A stretch of DNA of 64,000 nucleotides from Tetranychus cinnabarinus (Eukaryota > Arthropoda > Arachnida > Trombidiformes > Tetranychidae). Positions 33,996-45,392 of this stretch are shown here, one piece after another (position 1 is the first letter of the stretch; the number at the start of each line of letters is the position of its first letter). The notes beneath the pieces were generated by a model. That model saw only the letters and a program-made list of their open reading frames with translations, had not been told where the DNA came from and searched no databases. The position numbers and the translations under genes were made by a program. Location: NCBI GenBank assembly GCA_022266195.1, contig WHVY01000004.1, positions 8,883,501-8,947,500 on the forward strand. Reading direction: 5' to 3'.

Positions 33996-35474
33996 TTAAA
34001 TCTTTACGTCTTTTGTAACTTGTTGAGTTATGGCGTTAGTTTGTATTTGCTGTACTTCTGCAGTGTTCATGACTCTCGTTGATACTGCAGTTGTTGTTGA
34101 ACTGCTGTTCGAAACAATTACAGTTGATACCATTTGTTTGTTGATATTCTCGATGACTTGGTTTGTATCTTTGACACTATTAGATGCAGCTACTCGGACC
34201 TCACTTTTAGTTTTTTTAGATCTAAGAACAAGTCTTCGAGTCAACATGTGAACAGTTGAAGGGGCTTGTTTCTGTTTATCGAATTTCTTGTCATTAGTCA
34301 TTGATGAAGTATAATCATATGCAACCTTACGATTAACTTTTGTCATGATATCGAGAAAAGATAAATCGTTACCATGCATTAACATTACTTCAGCAAGTGA
34401 TTGCATGAACCAAGATCCATCTCGAGTGTTGCGCCACGAATAGTAGCCAGGAACCGTGGAGTAAGCAATTAAGAAATCAGCCCAAGTAGGTATTGTATAA
34501 TAACGAGCACTATCCGTTTCATCGCCACCAATTTTCAAAATAACTCCCGGGTCTAATTTGTCTCCTCGACATGCCTAGAAATAATCAAATTGAAATGAAA
34601 ATGAGTAAAATTTGTATAAAAAACTGACAAAAAATGATTCAAGCTTACCTGGACAAAGAAAAGTTTTGGTTTTCCAGCCAGTGTTGGGCAATTATCGGCA
34701 GTGAAATGTGTGAAAAGCAGATCAATTGGATATTTATCATTTCTTGCCCACAAATTTGCTTGATCACCATGTGTCATTATACAACAGGCGAAGCAATCAG
34801 CATCCGAGTGGTCCTCTTTAGAGACTGCAGAATTAAAAAAAGCAGAAGAAAAGGTGGAATTGAAGAGAGAAGAAACAATTGATTTAAAGATCGGAAGAGA
34901 GTTATACTTACGAGCTTTCAACATAGTAATAAGTTCAGCAACGGTAAGATCATCGTAAGTTTTTACATCAAAACCATATTCATTGAAACATTTCCTCAAT
35001 GCATGAGCATCGATTTCAGTCCCTTTTCTTTCATTGAGAGACTTTTCATCGAAATATCGGTGGTTAAAAATGACACATTTTCCTCGTCGTTTATGGCTCA
35101 TCAAATATTCATCTCCAGGATCACTCAAGAGTGCAGAATTTTTCTGCTTAAATAAAGAGATTCTTGAAAAGAGAATAAAAACAGAAAAATTAAGTTAAAA
35201 AACAAAGAGATTATAAATAATGAAATATGACAACGTTATATTACATACCGAAGGAAATTGCTATCAACTTCATCGATTGCTTTCTGTGTTTCTTCATCTA
35301 TAATTTTCGGAAAACAGCTTGGTTTGCCTGTAAGAATAGGAAGAAGATAAATTTTGAAATAGATTAATACACAAAAACAAACAATAAAAGCTCTGGAAGA
35401 CATCGATCTTGAGAAGCGGCTAAAATATTAAAAAATTACTCACATGTTTCGATAACATCGGCTCCTTCAGACAT
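33996..35474 (-). CDS. Executioner-type caspase with a C-terminal extension
   Basis: Five exons (minus strand): 35474-35444, 35327-35249, 35162-34912, 34824-34649 and 34574-33996, giving 371 residues. A short prodomain precedes the p20 block (RGKCVIFNHRYFD, KCFNEYGFDVKTYDDL). The catalytic His is in CCIMTHGD (about H139) and the catalytic Cys in QACRGD (about C181), which is split by the last intron. A likely activation site DETD/S lies between the subunits. The p10 block has IPTWADFLIAYSTVPGYYSW and SWFMQSLAEVM, and the usual family end is reached at STVHMLTRRLVL (~residue 296). Unusually, about 75 more Ser/Thr/Val/Gln-rich residues follow before the stop. No CARD or DED is present, so it is an effector type, a cytosolic cysteine protease of apoptosis. 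Confidence 0.93.
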
Positions 35475-36310
35475 AATAAGATTCACAAATCAAAATAAAG
35501 GTGATTATCGACACAATAAAGTTGCAAATTAATTAAATTAGAACCAAAATATCAACAAAAAAAACAAAGTTTGCAATTTGCAAAGATGAAGATGAATCCA
35601 GAAGGAGACAAAGAAACAAAGAATGGGAGTGAGATTGTGATTGGTTATGGCCTTGGTAACTGAAATTTGAAAAAGCAATAACTCCCAAATACAAGATTTG
35701 AATAAAACTGTAACACACAATCAACAATTATAAATAATCCAATGGTTCAAATTATTATGAATAAACTTATTGTTTAAGATTAGACCAAGTTGTGAAAAAC
35801 TGAAAGATGAGGCAAATCTGGTTTACACATTATGACCTGTCTAACAAAAATACATGTACATGTTATCTCAATATTACTATAGCAACCGCAAATCTCGATA
35901 AAAGTCTGTGATGAAATTGCAATGTGATTTAGATAAACCTTATTGTTATGAGTTTGACAGTGAAAATAGTATAAAATTGTGACAAAGATAATAAGAAGGA
36001 ACCAGCAGACTGGCCTTGCTTTTTGAATTAATGAGTGTCTAGTTAATTACTACTTCAAGTTGGTTTAACAGTATTAAGTTTATTTTTTCAAGCAGTTAAA
36101 CATCATATGCTATGAATGATTCAGATGTATCATGACCATGAAAAATGTAGAGATAAACAAGTTTGTCCTCGAACCATCTCATACACTGAGACGAGGATCA
36201 GAACTGTCCAATTTCCGATGAAAAATAAAAGACTGAAAAGGGCTTCGGTCAGCATAGTAAATCATATCAGACTCAGGTTATGAAAAATGAGAAAAATGAA
36301 TTGATGAATG
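35475..36310. repeat. Caspase 5' flank and downstream flank of array copy 1, partly duplicated elsewhere
   Basis: No gene is seen. The part from about 35975 to 36270 recurs almost unchanged at about 40475-40775 and 53415-53715. Those copies also carry a 34-base piece of caspase exon 2 on their left side (40383-40416, 53328-53361, from 35260-35293). The segment therefore belongs to a duplicated block. Confidence 0.75.
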
Positions 36311-37183
36311 TTAACCACGAGTTCTCAAATAAAGATTCATATCGCAAAATATGCGTCTAAATTCGTCATTTAAATATTCCCAGTAACGAGCATTACAAAT
36401 AGATCCAAAATATTGGCGAATATTGAATCGTCTGCAAATCTCCCGTGAACTCTCTGATGGCGAGACAAGAGACGCAATTTTCGCATTCAATTGATCGTTA
36501 TTGACGATATCTTTTAATTTGTTGAAGAAACTTTTGCTAGCTTTATATCGACAAAAAACATGTCTGCATCCTCCTTCTGGCACCACTCGTTCAGGTATCA
36601 GGTTATACTCAATACAAGTATGTTTTATGTTCCGCTCAACAAAAGTACCACGACAAACGAGATGAAAACATCCTTCAGCAAAACTTATTGCATCGCAGAT
36701 TTCATCCTTACTGGGGCCATGGTGCTCAGGATGCCTATGAAAGAATTGAAAAGTAGTCAATGTAGTTGAAAAAGTTAATATTGTTTCGATTAGTGATGGA
36801 AATGATTAATTACTCGGTACTCCCGTAAATGTTATAAGTAGTAAAATAGCCTGATTGCTCTGTAAATGGGTCATACAGAAATATATCGTTACTATATCTG
36901 CTTGGTATTCCAGTTATTGATTCAAACTACAAATTCACAAAAACAAGATAGGAATAAGTTATTCGTTGTCAATAAATTGTCAACCTAACTCACCTGTTCG
37001 TATAATTGTAGCGGTTTGTATGAAAATTTATCATCATTCCAATCAATGACCACGTCGTGATATTCACCTAAATGCTTCACTTTGAATGTAGCTAATGAAA
37101 TGAAAGGTAAGAAGTTATTTCATATTCGAGAAAAAATAGAAATAAAACTTACTTTTATCAGAATTGTCATTTTGTCGCTCCAT
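36311..37183 (-). CDS. Array copy 1 (subfamily A): unrecognised four-exon gene
   Basis: The exons (minus strand) are 37183-37153, 37091-36994, 36926-36814 and 36734-36311, giving 221 residues with all phases fitting. There is no signal peptide or membrane segment, so it is probably intracellular. The N-terminal part (FKVKHLGEYHDVVIDWNDDK, then an amphipathic helix ending ESITGIPSRY) has a beta-hairpin, helix and GIP pattern like a ubiquitin-like or PB1-like fold; this is inference. The C-terminal exon carries the family core: ISFAEG, an aromatic beta segment, a PEGGCRHVFCRYK cysteine block, SFFNKLKDIVNNDQLNAKI, and an end in LYLRTRG. It is most like copy 4. Function is unknown. Confidence 0.75.
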
Positions 37184-37501
37184 TTTAAACAAATAATATC
37201 AATATGAATATGAATCTTTGAATAGGAAACAGGTGGAAGAACAAGTTGTTTCAACGGAAAACAAAAGTAAACTGACAAAATTTGAAAAAGTTTTGGTTCC
37301 TCACAAAGAACTAGGTTATTGGGCAAAACAAGTTTCGACTCAAGCAAAAGCGCTCTTTTCAAAGAAATTCAATGGAAAAGTGAATTCTGTGAATCTGAAT
37401 GCAATGATATCAAGGAATAAAAAATCATATTTTTTTCGACTTTTATCATTTTATTTCTACATTTATTTAAGTTTATTGAAAAGGCTCTTCTTCTTGTCCA
37501 A
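37184..37501. repeat. Conserved upstream segment of the array genes
   Basis: The ~320 bases upstream of copy 1 (to the 3' end of copy 2) recur upstream of each array copy: near 38381-38570, 39900-40090, 41663-41900, 42849-43080, and, split by the copia element, 44051-44112 plus 50894-51080. Presumably they hold the promoter. A plus-strand frame across it (37218-37523) is conserved only because the DNA is duplicated; two small indels shift it in other copies. Confidence 0.65.
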
Positions 37502-38380
37502 TCAGCCGCGTGTCCTCAAGTAAAGGCATAACATATCGTCTGACTGTCGCCAATATCTTTCATGGCACATAGGCAAGAAGTATTGCAGTACATTGAATTG
37601 TCTAAGAATCTCGTCCAGTTCAATATTTGTCAATGGTTGGTTGGAAGACATGACTTTTGCATTCAATTGATCATTATTGAGTATATCCTTCACCTTGTTG
37701 AAAACAGTTTTAGTATTTTTATATTGACAGAAATAATGACAGCATTCTCCTTGTGGCACCGAACTTGCAGCTACTAGGTAATAATAAATTACAGCCTTTT
37801 TCTCGCGAATGTCAAAGTGATTTTCATAAGCGAGACGGAAACGTCCTTCAGCATAACTAACTGAATCCAAGATCTGCTCCTTAGTGATAGCAAACCGGCT
37901 ATGAAAAGGATTGAAAGCAGTCAATATAAATATACTTGTGATAAATTGTTTTGATTAATGATAGAAATGATAACTTAATATTTGATTGTACCTGAGATCG
38001 TAAGTTTCATTGTATCTGATGGTACGATATTGTGTGTCAAAGGGATCCCACCAAGGCTCATACACATTGATTTCGGCAATATATTGTCTTGGTACTCCAG
38101 TTATTGATTCAAGCTGTGAATGTGTTTGGAGTGAAAAATTAAATGAGATTTTGATGAGTTATTATTTCATTTCAGACAAGTTTAAAGTAAGTTACCTGTT
38201 CGAACAATTGTTTCCCTTTGCATATATATTTATCATCATTCCAATCAATGACTAAGTCATGATATTCACCTAAAAACTCTACTTTGAATGTTGCTAAAAT
38301 TGAGAAAAAATGCAATGAATGAATTATTTCATTTGGTAAATGAACTTACTTTTAACAGAATTATCATTTTGTTGCTCCAT
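37502..38380 (-). CDS. Array copy 2 (subfamily B)
   Basis: The exons (minus strand) are 38380-38350, 38293-38196, 38113-37992 and 37898-37502, giving 215 residues. The first exon codes MEQQNDNSVK. Exons 2 and 3 give a domain with FLGEYHDLVIDWNDDKY, an ESITGVPRQYIAEINVYEPW helix-strand and a DPFDTQYRTIRYNETYDL strand pair. Exon 4 has ITKEQILDSVSYAEGRFRLAYE, QGECCHYFCQYKNTKTVFN, NNDQLNAKVMSSNQPL and the shared ending LYLRTRG. It is closest to copies 5, 6 and 7. Function is unknown; no signal peptide. Confidence 0.75.
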
Positions 38381-39025
38381 TCTAGTACAAATAATATCAA
38401 TATGAATATGAATCTTTGAATAGGAAACAGGTGGAAGAACAAGTTGTTTCAGCTGAAAACAAAAGTAAAACTGACAAAATTTGAAAAAGTTTTGGTTCCT
38501 CACAAAGAACTAGGTTATTGGGCAAAAAAAGTTTCGACTCAAGCAAAAGCGCTCTTTTCAAGAAAACTGAAAAACTAAATTCTGTAAAATTGTATACATG
38601 AAATAATTGAATTAGTAGTTTTTTTCAACTTTTATCATTTATTCATGTTTATCGAAGAAACTTTCTTTTATTGTTTCTTTCATCTATGTTTACTAATCGT
38701 CTGAAGGCTCTCTTCACGGATTAAATCACGTAAATTCATGATGAAACAGATGTTAAACTCGGTTCGAGAATTCTTCATTCTCTGTTCTGAACATCTTGAG
38801 TAAATTGTTACCTTTATTTTTTTGACGAATCATTTTTAAATGAATTTAGTCACATTTTGCAGTTCCGGGACATTATATAAGAGGATAAGGTATGAGAAAT
38901 ACGGAGGTCAAGATTGAAATAATTAATGAAATAGATACAGAAGTAGATGTTAAAATTTTTATTTAGATTAGTTGTTGTTGGGATAAGTTAAATAGGAGAA
39001 ATCGATGAAAGGTTATCTCAGTCTA
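38381..39025. repeat. Spacer between array copies 2 and 3
   Basis: The left ~190 bases are the shared upstream segment of the family. The rest is AT-rich with no gene, including a 38755-38800 stretch resembling sequence before the caspase fragments at 40330 and 53280. Confidence 0.5.
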
Positions 39026-39899
39026 TTAACCGTGAGTTCGCAAATAAAGGTTTCTTTCACAAAAAATACGTCTTGATTCCTCATTTACGTGTTTCCTTGT
39101 ATAAAGATCATCACACATAGAACGGAAATATTTTAGAACATCGAATTGTCTGAGGATTTCCCTCTTTTCTCTATAATCTCTTATTGGTTGGATAGCAGAC
39201 GCAATTTTTGCATTCAATTTATCGTTGTTGATGATATCCTTCACCTTGTTATAGAAACTTTTAGTATTTTTATATCGACAGAAATCATAAAAGCATTCTC
39301 CTTCTGGCACCGAACTTTCACGTACTAGAAAAAAACAAATATGAGCTCTCTCTGACCCATAATGAGCCGAATAACCGAGACGAAAACGTCCTTCAGCATC
39401 TCGAATTGAATCACAGATCTTCTCCTTATTAGGGTAGTTTGAACTATTGGAGCAATGAAAAAATTGAAAGGCAGTCAATATATTAGATGAATCTGTTATA
39501 TATTAGATATATAATAGATGAATCTGAAAATGATAGAAATGGTAGCTTACTCATCAGTGTCGTCAATGTTATGATAAAATGGCTCATTATCTTCCACCTG
39601 GTGATACTGCAGAAGAATTTCGTAGTTGAATTTACGCGGTACTCCAACTATTGATTCAAGCTGTGATGAGATTTGGATGAGTTATTATTTCATTTCGTGC
39701 AAACTTAACTTACCTGGTCGAATAATTGTCTCCCTTTGTGTTTATATTTATCATCATTCCAATCAATTACTACATCATGATATTCACCTAGAAACTCTAC
39801 TTTGAATGTAGCTAATGAAATGAAAGTTAATTATTTTAAATTCGAGTCAAAATAGAAATAAAACTTACTTTTATCAGAATTATCAATCTGTCGCTCCAT
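39026..39899 (-). CDS. Array copy 3 (divergent subfamily C)
   Basis: The exons (minus strand) are 39899-39869, 39811-39714, 39660-39551 and 39443-39026, giving 218 residues. The frame is intact. Exon 2 keeps FLGEYHDVVIDWNDDKY; exon 3 is shorter and diverged (ESIVGVPRKFNYEILLQYHQ). Exon 4 keeps the core with IRDAEGRFRLGY, PEGECFYDFCRYKNTKSFYN, IINNDKLNAKIASAI and the ending LYLRTHG. It mixes features of subfamilies A (Ile-Ala-Ser, SRRIFCERNLYLR tail) and B, so it is an older member of the tandem family. Function is unknown. Confidence 0.73.
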
Positions 39900-40807
39900 T
39901 TTAACGCAAATAATATCAATATGTATATGAATCTTGGAATAGGAAACAAGTGGAAGAACAAGTTGTTTCAACTGAAAAAAAAGTAAAACTGACAAAATTT
40001 GAAAAAGTTTTGGTTCCTCAAAGAACTAGGTTATTGGGCAAAACAAAGTTGTGACCTGTTTAAAGCGCTCTTTTCAAACACAACCGTAAAAAACTAAATT
40101 CTGTAAAATTGTATACTACAATAAATCTTTGAATTAATAATTTTGTCTCACTTTTATCATTTACTTATGTTTATCGAAGAAACTTTATTATTGTTTCTTA
40201 CATCTTTTGATGATCGCATTAACTTTACTTTATTTGAATCTTGTTCTTCAATCTCCAATTGAAAGAAGCGAATTGAACCTCGTTTCTTGATTATTCCCAA
40301 ATCTAACGGCTCTTCATGATCAGATAAATCCAGATCGAGAACTCCTCATTCTCTATTCTCAACATCTTTAAAATCATGGCATGCTATCAACTTCATCGAT
40401 TGCTTTCTGTGTTTCTAGATGTAGATGTCGTCTTTCAGACAAACAATGTGATAACATTCACAAATTAAAATGTGACAGAGATGATAATAAGGTACCAGAA
40501 GACTATTCATGCTTTTTGAATTAATGAGTGTCTAGTTAATTACTACTTCAAGTTGGTTTAACAGTATTAAGTTTATTTTTTCAAGCAGTTAAACATCATA
40601 TGCTATGAATGATTCAGATGTATCATGACCATGAAAAATGTAGAGACAAACAAGTTTGTCCTCGAACCATCTCATACACTGAGACAAGGCTAGAATCAGA
40701 AATGTCCAATCTCCGATGAAAAATAAAGGACTGAAAAGGGCTTCGGTCAGCATAGTAAATCATCTCAGACTCAGGTTATGAAAAATGAAAAAATGAATTG
40801 ATGAATG
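39900..40807. repeat. Spacer with family upstream segment and a duplicated caspase-flank fragment
   Basis: The left ~190 bases are the family upstream segment. At 40383-40416 there is a 34-base exact match to caspase exon 2 (35260-35293). From about 40475 to 40800 the DNA matches the 3' flank of copy 1. No gene is seen; the caspase piece is a relic. Confidence 0.7.
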
Positions 40808-41662
40808 TTAACCACGAGTTCTCATATAAAGGTTCATATCAACAAATACGCGTCTTAGCCCTTCATTTGCATATTCCCAGTAACGAGCATTACAAATAGA
40901 TCTAAAATATTGATAAACATTGAATCGTCTGCAAATCTCGCTTGAATCCCTTGATGGCGCGACGAGAGACGCAATTTTCGCATGCAATTGATCGTTATTG
41001 ACGATATCTTTTAATTTGTTGAAGAAACTTTTGCTAGCTTTATATCGACAAAAATCATGTCTGCATCCTCCTTCTGGAACTACTCGTTCAGGTATCAGGG
41101 TATACCAAATACAAAAATGTTGCATGCTGAAAGTAGCTTCACAAACGAGATGAAAACGTCCTTCAGCAAAACTTATTGCATCGCAGATTTCACCCTTACT
41201 GGGGCCATTGCGCTCAGGATACCTATGAAAGAATTGAAAAGTAGTCAATGTAGATGAAAAAGTTAATATTGTTTCGATTAGTGATGAAAATGATTAATTA
41301 CTCGACACTCCAGTAAATGTCATAATAGTATAACTGCTCTGTAAATGGGTGATATAGAAATATTTCGTTATTATATCTGCTTGGTATTCCAGTTATTGAT
41401 TCAAACTACAAATTCACAAAAACAAGATAGGAATAAGTTATTCGTTTTCAATAAATTGCCAACCTAACTTACCTGTTCGTATAATTGTAGCGGTTTGTAT
41501 GAAAATTTATCATCATTCCAATCAATGACCACGTCGTGATATTCACCTAAATGCTTCACTTTGAATGTAGCTAATGAAGTGAAAGGCTATGAGTTGCTTC
41601 AAATTCCAGGCAAAATATAAATAAAACTTACTTTTATCAGAATTGTCATTCTGTCGCTCCAT
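40808..41662 (-). CDS. Array copy 4 (subfamily A)
   Basis: The exons (minus strand) are 41662-41632, 41570-41473, 41405-41302 and 41222-40808, giving 215 residues. It is nearly a duplicate of copy 1 through exons 1, 2 and the 3' flank, with a nine-base-shorter exon 3 (IPSRYNNEIFLYHPFTEQ) and several replacements in exon 4. The core motifs ISFAEGRFHLVCE, PEGGCRHDFCRYKASKSFFN, DIVNNDQLHAKIASLV and the ending LYMRTRG are kept. The frame is open, so it is probably functional. Function is unknown. Confidence 0.75.
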
Positions 41663-41960
41663 TTTAAACAAATAATATCAATATGAATATGAATCTTGGA
41701 ATAGGAAATAGGTGGAAGAACAAGTTGTTTCTACGGAAAACCAAAGTAAAACTGACAAATTTTTGGTTCCTCACAAAGAACTAGGTTATTGGGCAAAACA
41801 AGTTTCGACTCAAGCAAAAGCGCTCTTTTCAAAGAAATTCAATGGAAAAGTGAATTCTGTGAATCTGAATGCAATGATATCAAGGAATAAAAAATCGACA
41901 TTTATCATTTGATTTCTACATTTATTTAAGTTTATTGAAAAGGCTCTTCTTCTTGTCCAA

Positions 41961-42848
41961 TCAGCCGCGTGTCCTCAAGTAAAGGCATAACATATCGTCT
42001 GACTGTCGCCAATATCTTTCATGGCACATAGGCAAGAAATATTGCAGTACATTGAATTGTCTAAGAATCTCGTCCAGTTCAATATTTGTCAATGGTTGGT
42101 TGGAAGACATTACTTTTGCATTCAATTGATCATTATTGAATATATCCTTCACCTTGTTGAAAACAGTTTTAGTATTTTTATATTGACAGAAATAATGACA
42201 GCATTCTCCTTGTGGCACCGAACTTTCAGCTACTAGGTAATAACAAATTAAAGTCTGTTTCTCGCGACCGCCAAAGTAAATGTCATAAGCGAGATGGAAA
42301 CGTGCTTCAGCATAACTAACTGAATCCAAGATCTGCTCCTTAGTGATAACAAACCGGCTATGAAAAGGATTGAAAGCAGTCAATATATATTGTTGTGATG
42401 AATTGTTTTGATTAATGATAGAAATGGTAACTTAATATTTGATTGTACCTGAGATCGTAAGTTTCATTGTATCTGATGGTACGATATTGTGTGTCAAAGG
42501 GATCCCACCAAGGCTCATACACATTGATTTCGGCATTACATTGTCTTGGTACTCCAGTTATTGATTCAAGCTGTGAATGTGTTTGGAGTGAAAGATTAAA
42601 TGAGATTTTGATGAGTTATTATTTCATTTCAGTTAAGTTTAAAGTAAGTTACCTGGTCGAATAATTGTTTCCCTTTGCATATATATTTATCATCATTCCA
42701 ATCAATGACTAAGTCATGATATTCACCTAAAAACTCTACTTTGAATGTTGCTAATGAAATGCAAGGTAAAGAGTTAATTATATTTCAAATTAACGATAAA
42801 ATAGAAATAAAACTTACTTTTATCAGAATTATCATTGTGTCGCTCCAT
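41961..42848 (-). CDS. Array copy 5 (subfamily B)
   Basis: The exons (minus strand) are 42848-42818, 42750-42653, 42570-42449 and 42357-41961, giving 215 residues. It is close to copy 2, with the same exon sizes (31, 98, 122, 397). In exon 4 the segment before the Cys block reads FGGREKQTLICYYLVAESSV, where copy 2 has a different middle; that segment is shared with copy 7. Exon 1 is of the A type (MERHNDNSDK), which suggests exchange between copies. The frame is intact. Function is unknown. Confidence 0.75.
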
Positions 42849-43171
42849 TTTAACGCAAATAATATCAATATGTATATGAATCTTGGAATAGGAAACAGGT
42901 GGAAGAACAAGTTGTTTCAACGGAAAACAAAAGTAAAACTGACAAAATTTGAAAAAGTTTTGGTTCCTAACAAAACCCATTGGCCCAAAAACAAGTTTCA
43001 ACCTGAGCAAAAGCGCTCTTTTCAAATGAAACTAAAAGAAAACTATTATAAATTCTGTGAAACTGTATACAATAATATCAAGGAATAAAAAATAATAGTT
43101 TTGTCTCAGTTTTCATCATTTTATTTATTCATTTTTTTAAGTTCATTGAAAAGGCTCTTCTTCTTGTCCAA
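42849..43171. repeat. Spacer between array copies 5 and 6
   Basis: The family upstream segment with several small indels, then AT-rich DNA. No gene is seen. Confidence 0.5.
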
Positions 43172-44050
43172 TCAGCCGCGTGTCCTCAAGTAAAGGCATA
43201 TCTTATCGTCTGACTGTCGCCAATATCTTTCATGGCACATAGGCAAGAAATATTGCAGTACATTGAATTGTCTAAGAATCTCATCCAGTCCAATATTTGT
43301 CAATGGTTGGTTGGAAGACATGACTTTTGCAGCTAATTGATCATTATTGAATATATCCTTCACCTTGTTGAAAACAGTTTTAGTATTCTTATATTGACAG
43401 AAATAAAAACAGCATGCTCCTTGTGGCACCGAACTTTCAGCTACTAGGTAATAACAAATTACAACCTTGTTCTCGCGAACGTCAAATTCATTTTCATAAG
43501 TGAGACGGAAACGTCCTTCAGCATAACTAATTGAATCCAAGATCTGCTCCTTAGTGACACTGAACTCGCTATGAAAAGGATTGAAAGCAGTACGTATAAA
43601 TATACTTGTGATAAATTGTTTTGATTAATGATAGAAATGATAACTTAATATTTGATTGTACCTGAGATCGTAAGTTTCATCGTATCTGATAATATGATAT
43701 TGTGTGTTAAAGGGATCCCACCAAGGCTCATACACATTGATTTCGGCAATATATTGTCTTGGTACTCCAGTTATTGATTCAAGCTGTGAATGTGTTTGGA
43801 GTGAAAAATTAAATGAGATTTTGATGAGTTATTATTTCATTTCAGACAAGTTTAAAGTAAGTTACCTGTTCGAACAATTGTTTCCCTTTGCATATATATT
43901 TATCATCATTCCAATCAATGACTAAGTCATGATATTCACCTAAAAACTCTACTTTGAATGTTGCTAAAATTGTGAAAAATGCAATGAATGAATTATTTCA
44001 TTTGGTAAAATGAACTTACTTTTATCAGAATTATCATTTTGTTGCTCCAT
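43172..44050 (-). CDS. Array copy 6 (subfamily B), copia inserted in its promoter
   Basis: The exons (minus strand) are 44050-44020, 43963-43866, 43783-43662 and 43568-43172, giving 215 residues. Exon sizes equal those of copies 2 and 5. Exon 4 starts SEFSVTKEQILDSISYAEG and keeps QGACCFYFCQYKNTKTVFN and the ending LYLRTRG. The coding frame is intact, but the copia LTR begins 68 bases upstream of the ATG. All but the nearest ~60 bases of the upstream segment is therefore separated from the gene by 6.8 kb. Expression may be lost or driven by the LTR. Function is unknown. Confidence 0.73.
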
Positions 44051-44112
44051 TCTAGTACAAATAATATCAAGATGAATATGAATCTTTGAATAGGAAACAG
44101 GTGGAAGAACAA

Positions 44113-44117
44113 GTTGT
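44113..44117. repeat. Target-site duplication GTTGT, left
   Basis: The five bases GTTGT directly before the LTR start are repeated directly after the other LTR (50889-50893). The array's other copies have a single GTTGT at this position, which proves the insertion point. Confidence 0.9.
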
Positions 44118-45162
44118 TGTTGGTTTGAGGCAAAAAATTTATTGAACAGTAAGAAAGGTTTACAAGTTTACTTCTCTGGGTCTACATCACAACTGTTGTT
44201 GTGTTAAGGTTAACTCTTATTTTTAAGAGAAGATTCAAATTTAGGTTTTCAACTGTCATCTTCATTACAGAGACATTTGTAAGATGACCTTTAGGTTATT
44301 GGAGTAAAAACTGGTTTAGTGAAAGGATAAGTTAAGGAGAAAGTATTGAGAGGAAAAATGAAGTAATTATGTTTGAGCTTTTTAAAGCTAAGATGGACAT
44401 TTGTGAAGCACACTGCGAAGGGTTGAATCAATTATTATATTCTGAAGATGATCAGAGTTAATGACAATTAGTAATATGAGTCGGATTTGAATATCTTAAG
44501 AAAATCATTAATTAACATGAGAATCGAGAAAATATCATGTTTGGGTTAAATTTAAATAAATCATTAAGTTTAATTTAGGGAAACTTATATCATTCGAAAG
44601 AGCTTGTAAAGGGCTTTCGAATGATGTACTGAGTTAATGATGAAAACATTAATTGTTGGTGAAATAAGATGATTCTTAAAAATATTCAATATTCTTGAAT
44701 AAACCTGAAAGTTAAATTATGTTGATTTGTAGCTCGACACTGGATAAAGTTACAGACATGAAAAATATATTAATTAAAAGTATTTTAGATGCTCTTTCTA
44801 ATGATATGTTGATTGTCTTTGTCGGTTGTTTAATTCTGCAAAAATAGTGGGGTCGCCAGGATGACTTTACCCATTATATTCCCTATGTAAATACATAGAC
44901 TTTTGACGCCGGGCAAGTTAATGTTTTAAGAGATTGGTTCAAGTTACAGTAATCAATTATATATCATTAAATAGATCTCGAAGAGACGAAGCTAATGATA
45001 TATAAATCAATGTTGAAAATTATTTGGTTGATGAATAGATGATGCCTAAGTTTGAGTCCAAAAAGTGAAAAAATTGAAAAATTTAAGTTTAAATGAAATT
45101 AATGATAAATATGCTTCTAAGAGTGAATCTGTTGTAGTCATGAGGTCTGATTACAACCAACA
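44118..45162 (-). repeat. 3' LTR of the copia element
   Basis: 1,045 bp, same length as the other LTR and apparently identical. It holds a 12-bp perfect inverted pair (44589-44600 with 44614-44625, loop 13) that could form a hairpin in the transcript. Confidence 0.93.
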
Positions 45163-45175
45163 CCTTCCCTTGCTT
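45163..45175 (-). other. Polypurine tract
   Basis: On the element's coding strand the bases next to the 3' LTR read AAGCAAGGGAAGG, a purine-rich run in the position expected for plus-strand priming. Confidence 0.7.
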
Positions 45176-45392
45176 CACACATGTCCTTACAAAAAAGAGT
45201 TATGAGTAAAATGAATGAAATAATAAAATGAGTTACATTGATTGGTAAATGTATTGTTAATTGTAATTACTGCTTTTAGGTTAATTCAAATCAAAAATTA
45301 TATTAATATCAAAGTAAAAAATGAACATCATGTACTCAGAATGTTTGTTCGGTTATGGTTTTGTGCATCAAATGAAAAGTAAAGTAAGAAAA

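Noticed and set aside
37218..37523. Plus-strand frame of 101 codons upstream of copy 1, similar to frames at 41712-41912 and 50791-51168
   Set aside because: It lies in the duplicated upstream segment. Small indels shift the frame in other copies, and it runs antisense to the 3' end of the next gene, so similarity comes from DNA duplication.
36311..44050. CRISPR-like or satellite array
   Set aside because: The repeats are whole genes with introns about 0.9-1.7 kb apart, not short direct repeats; the host is a eukaryote.
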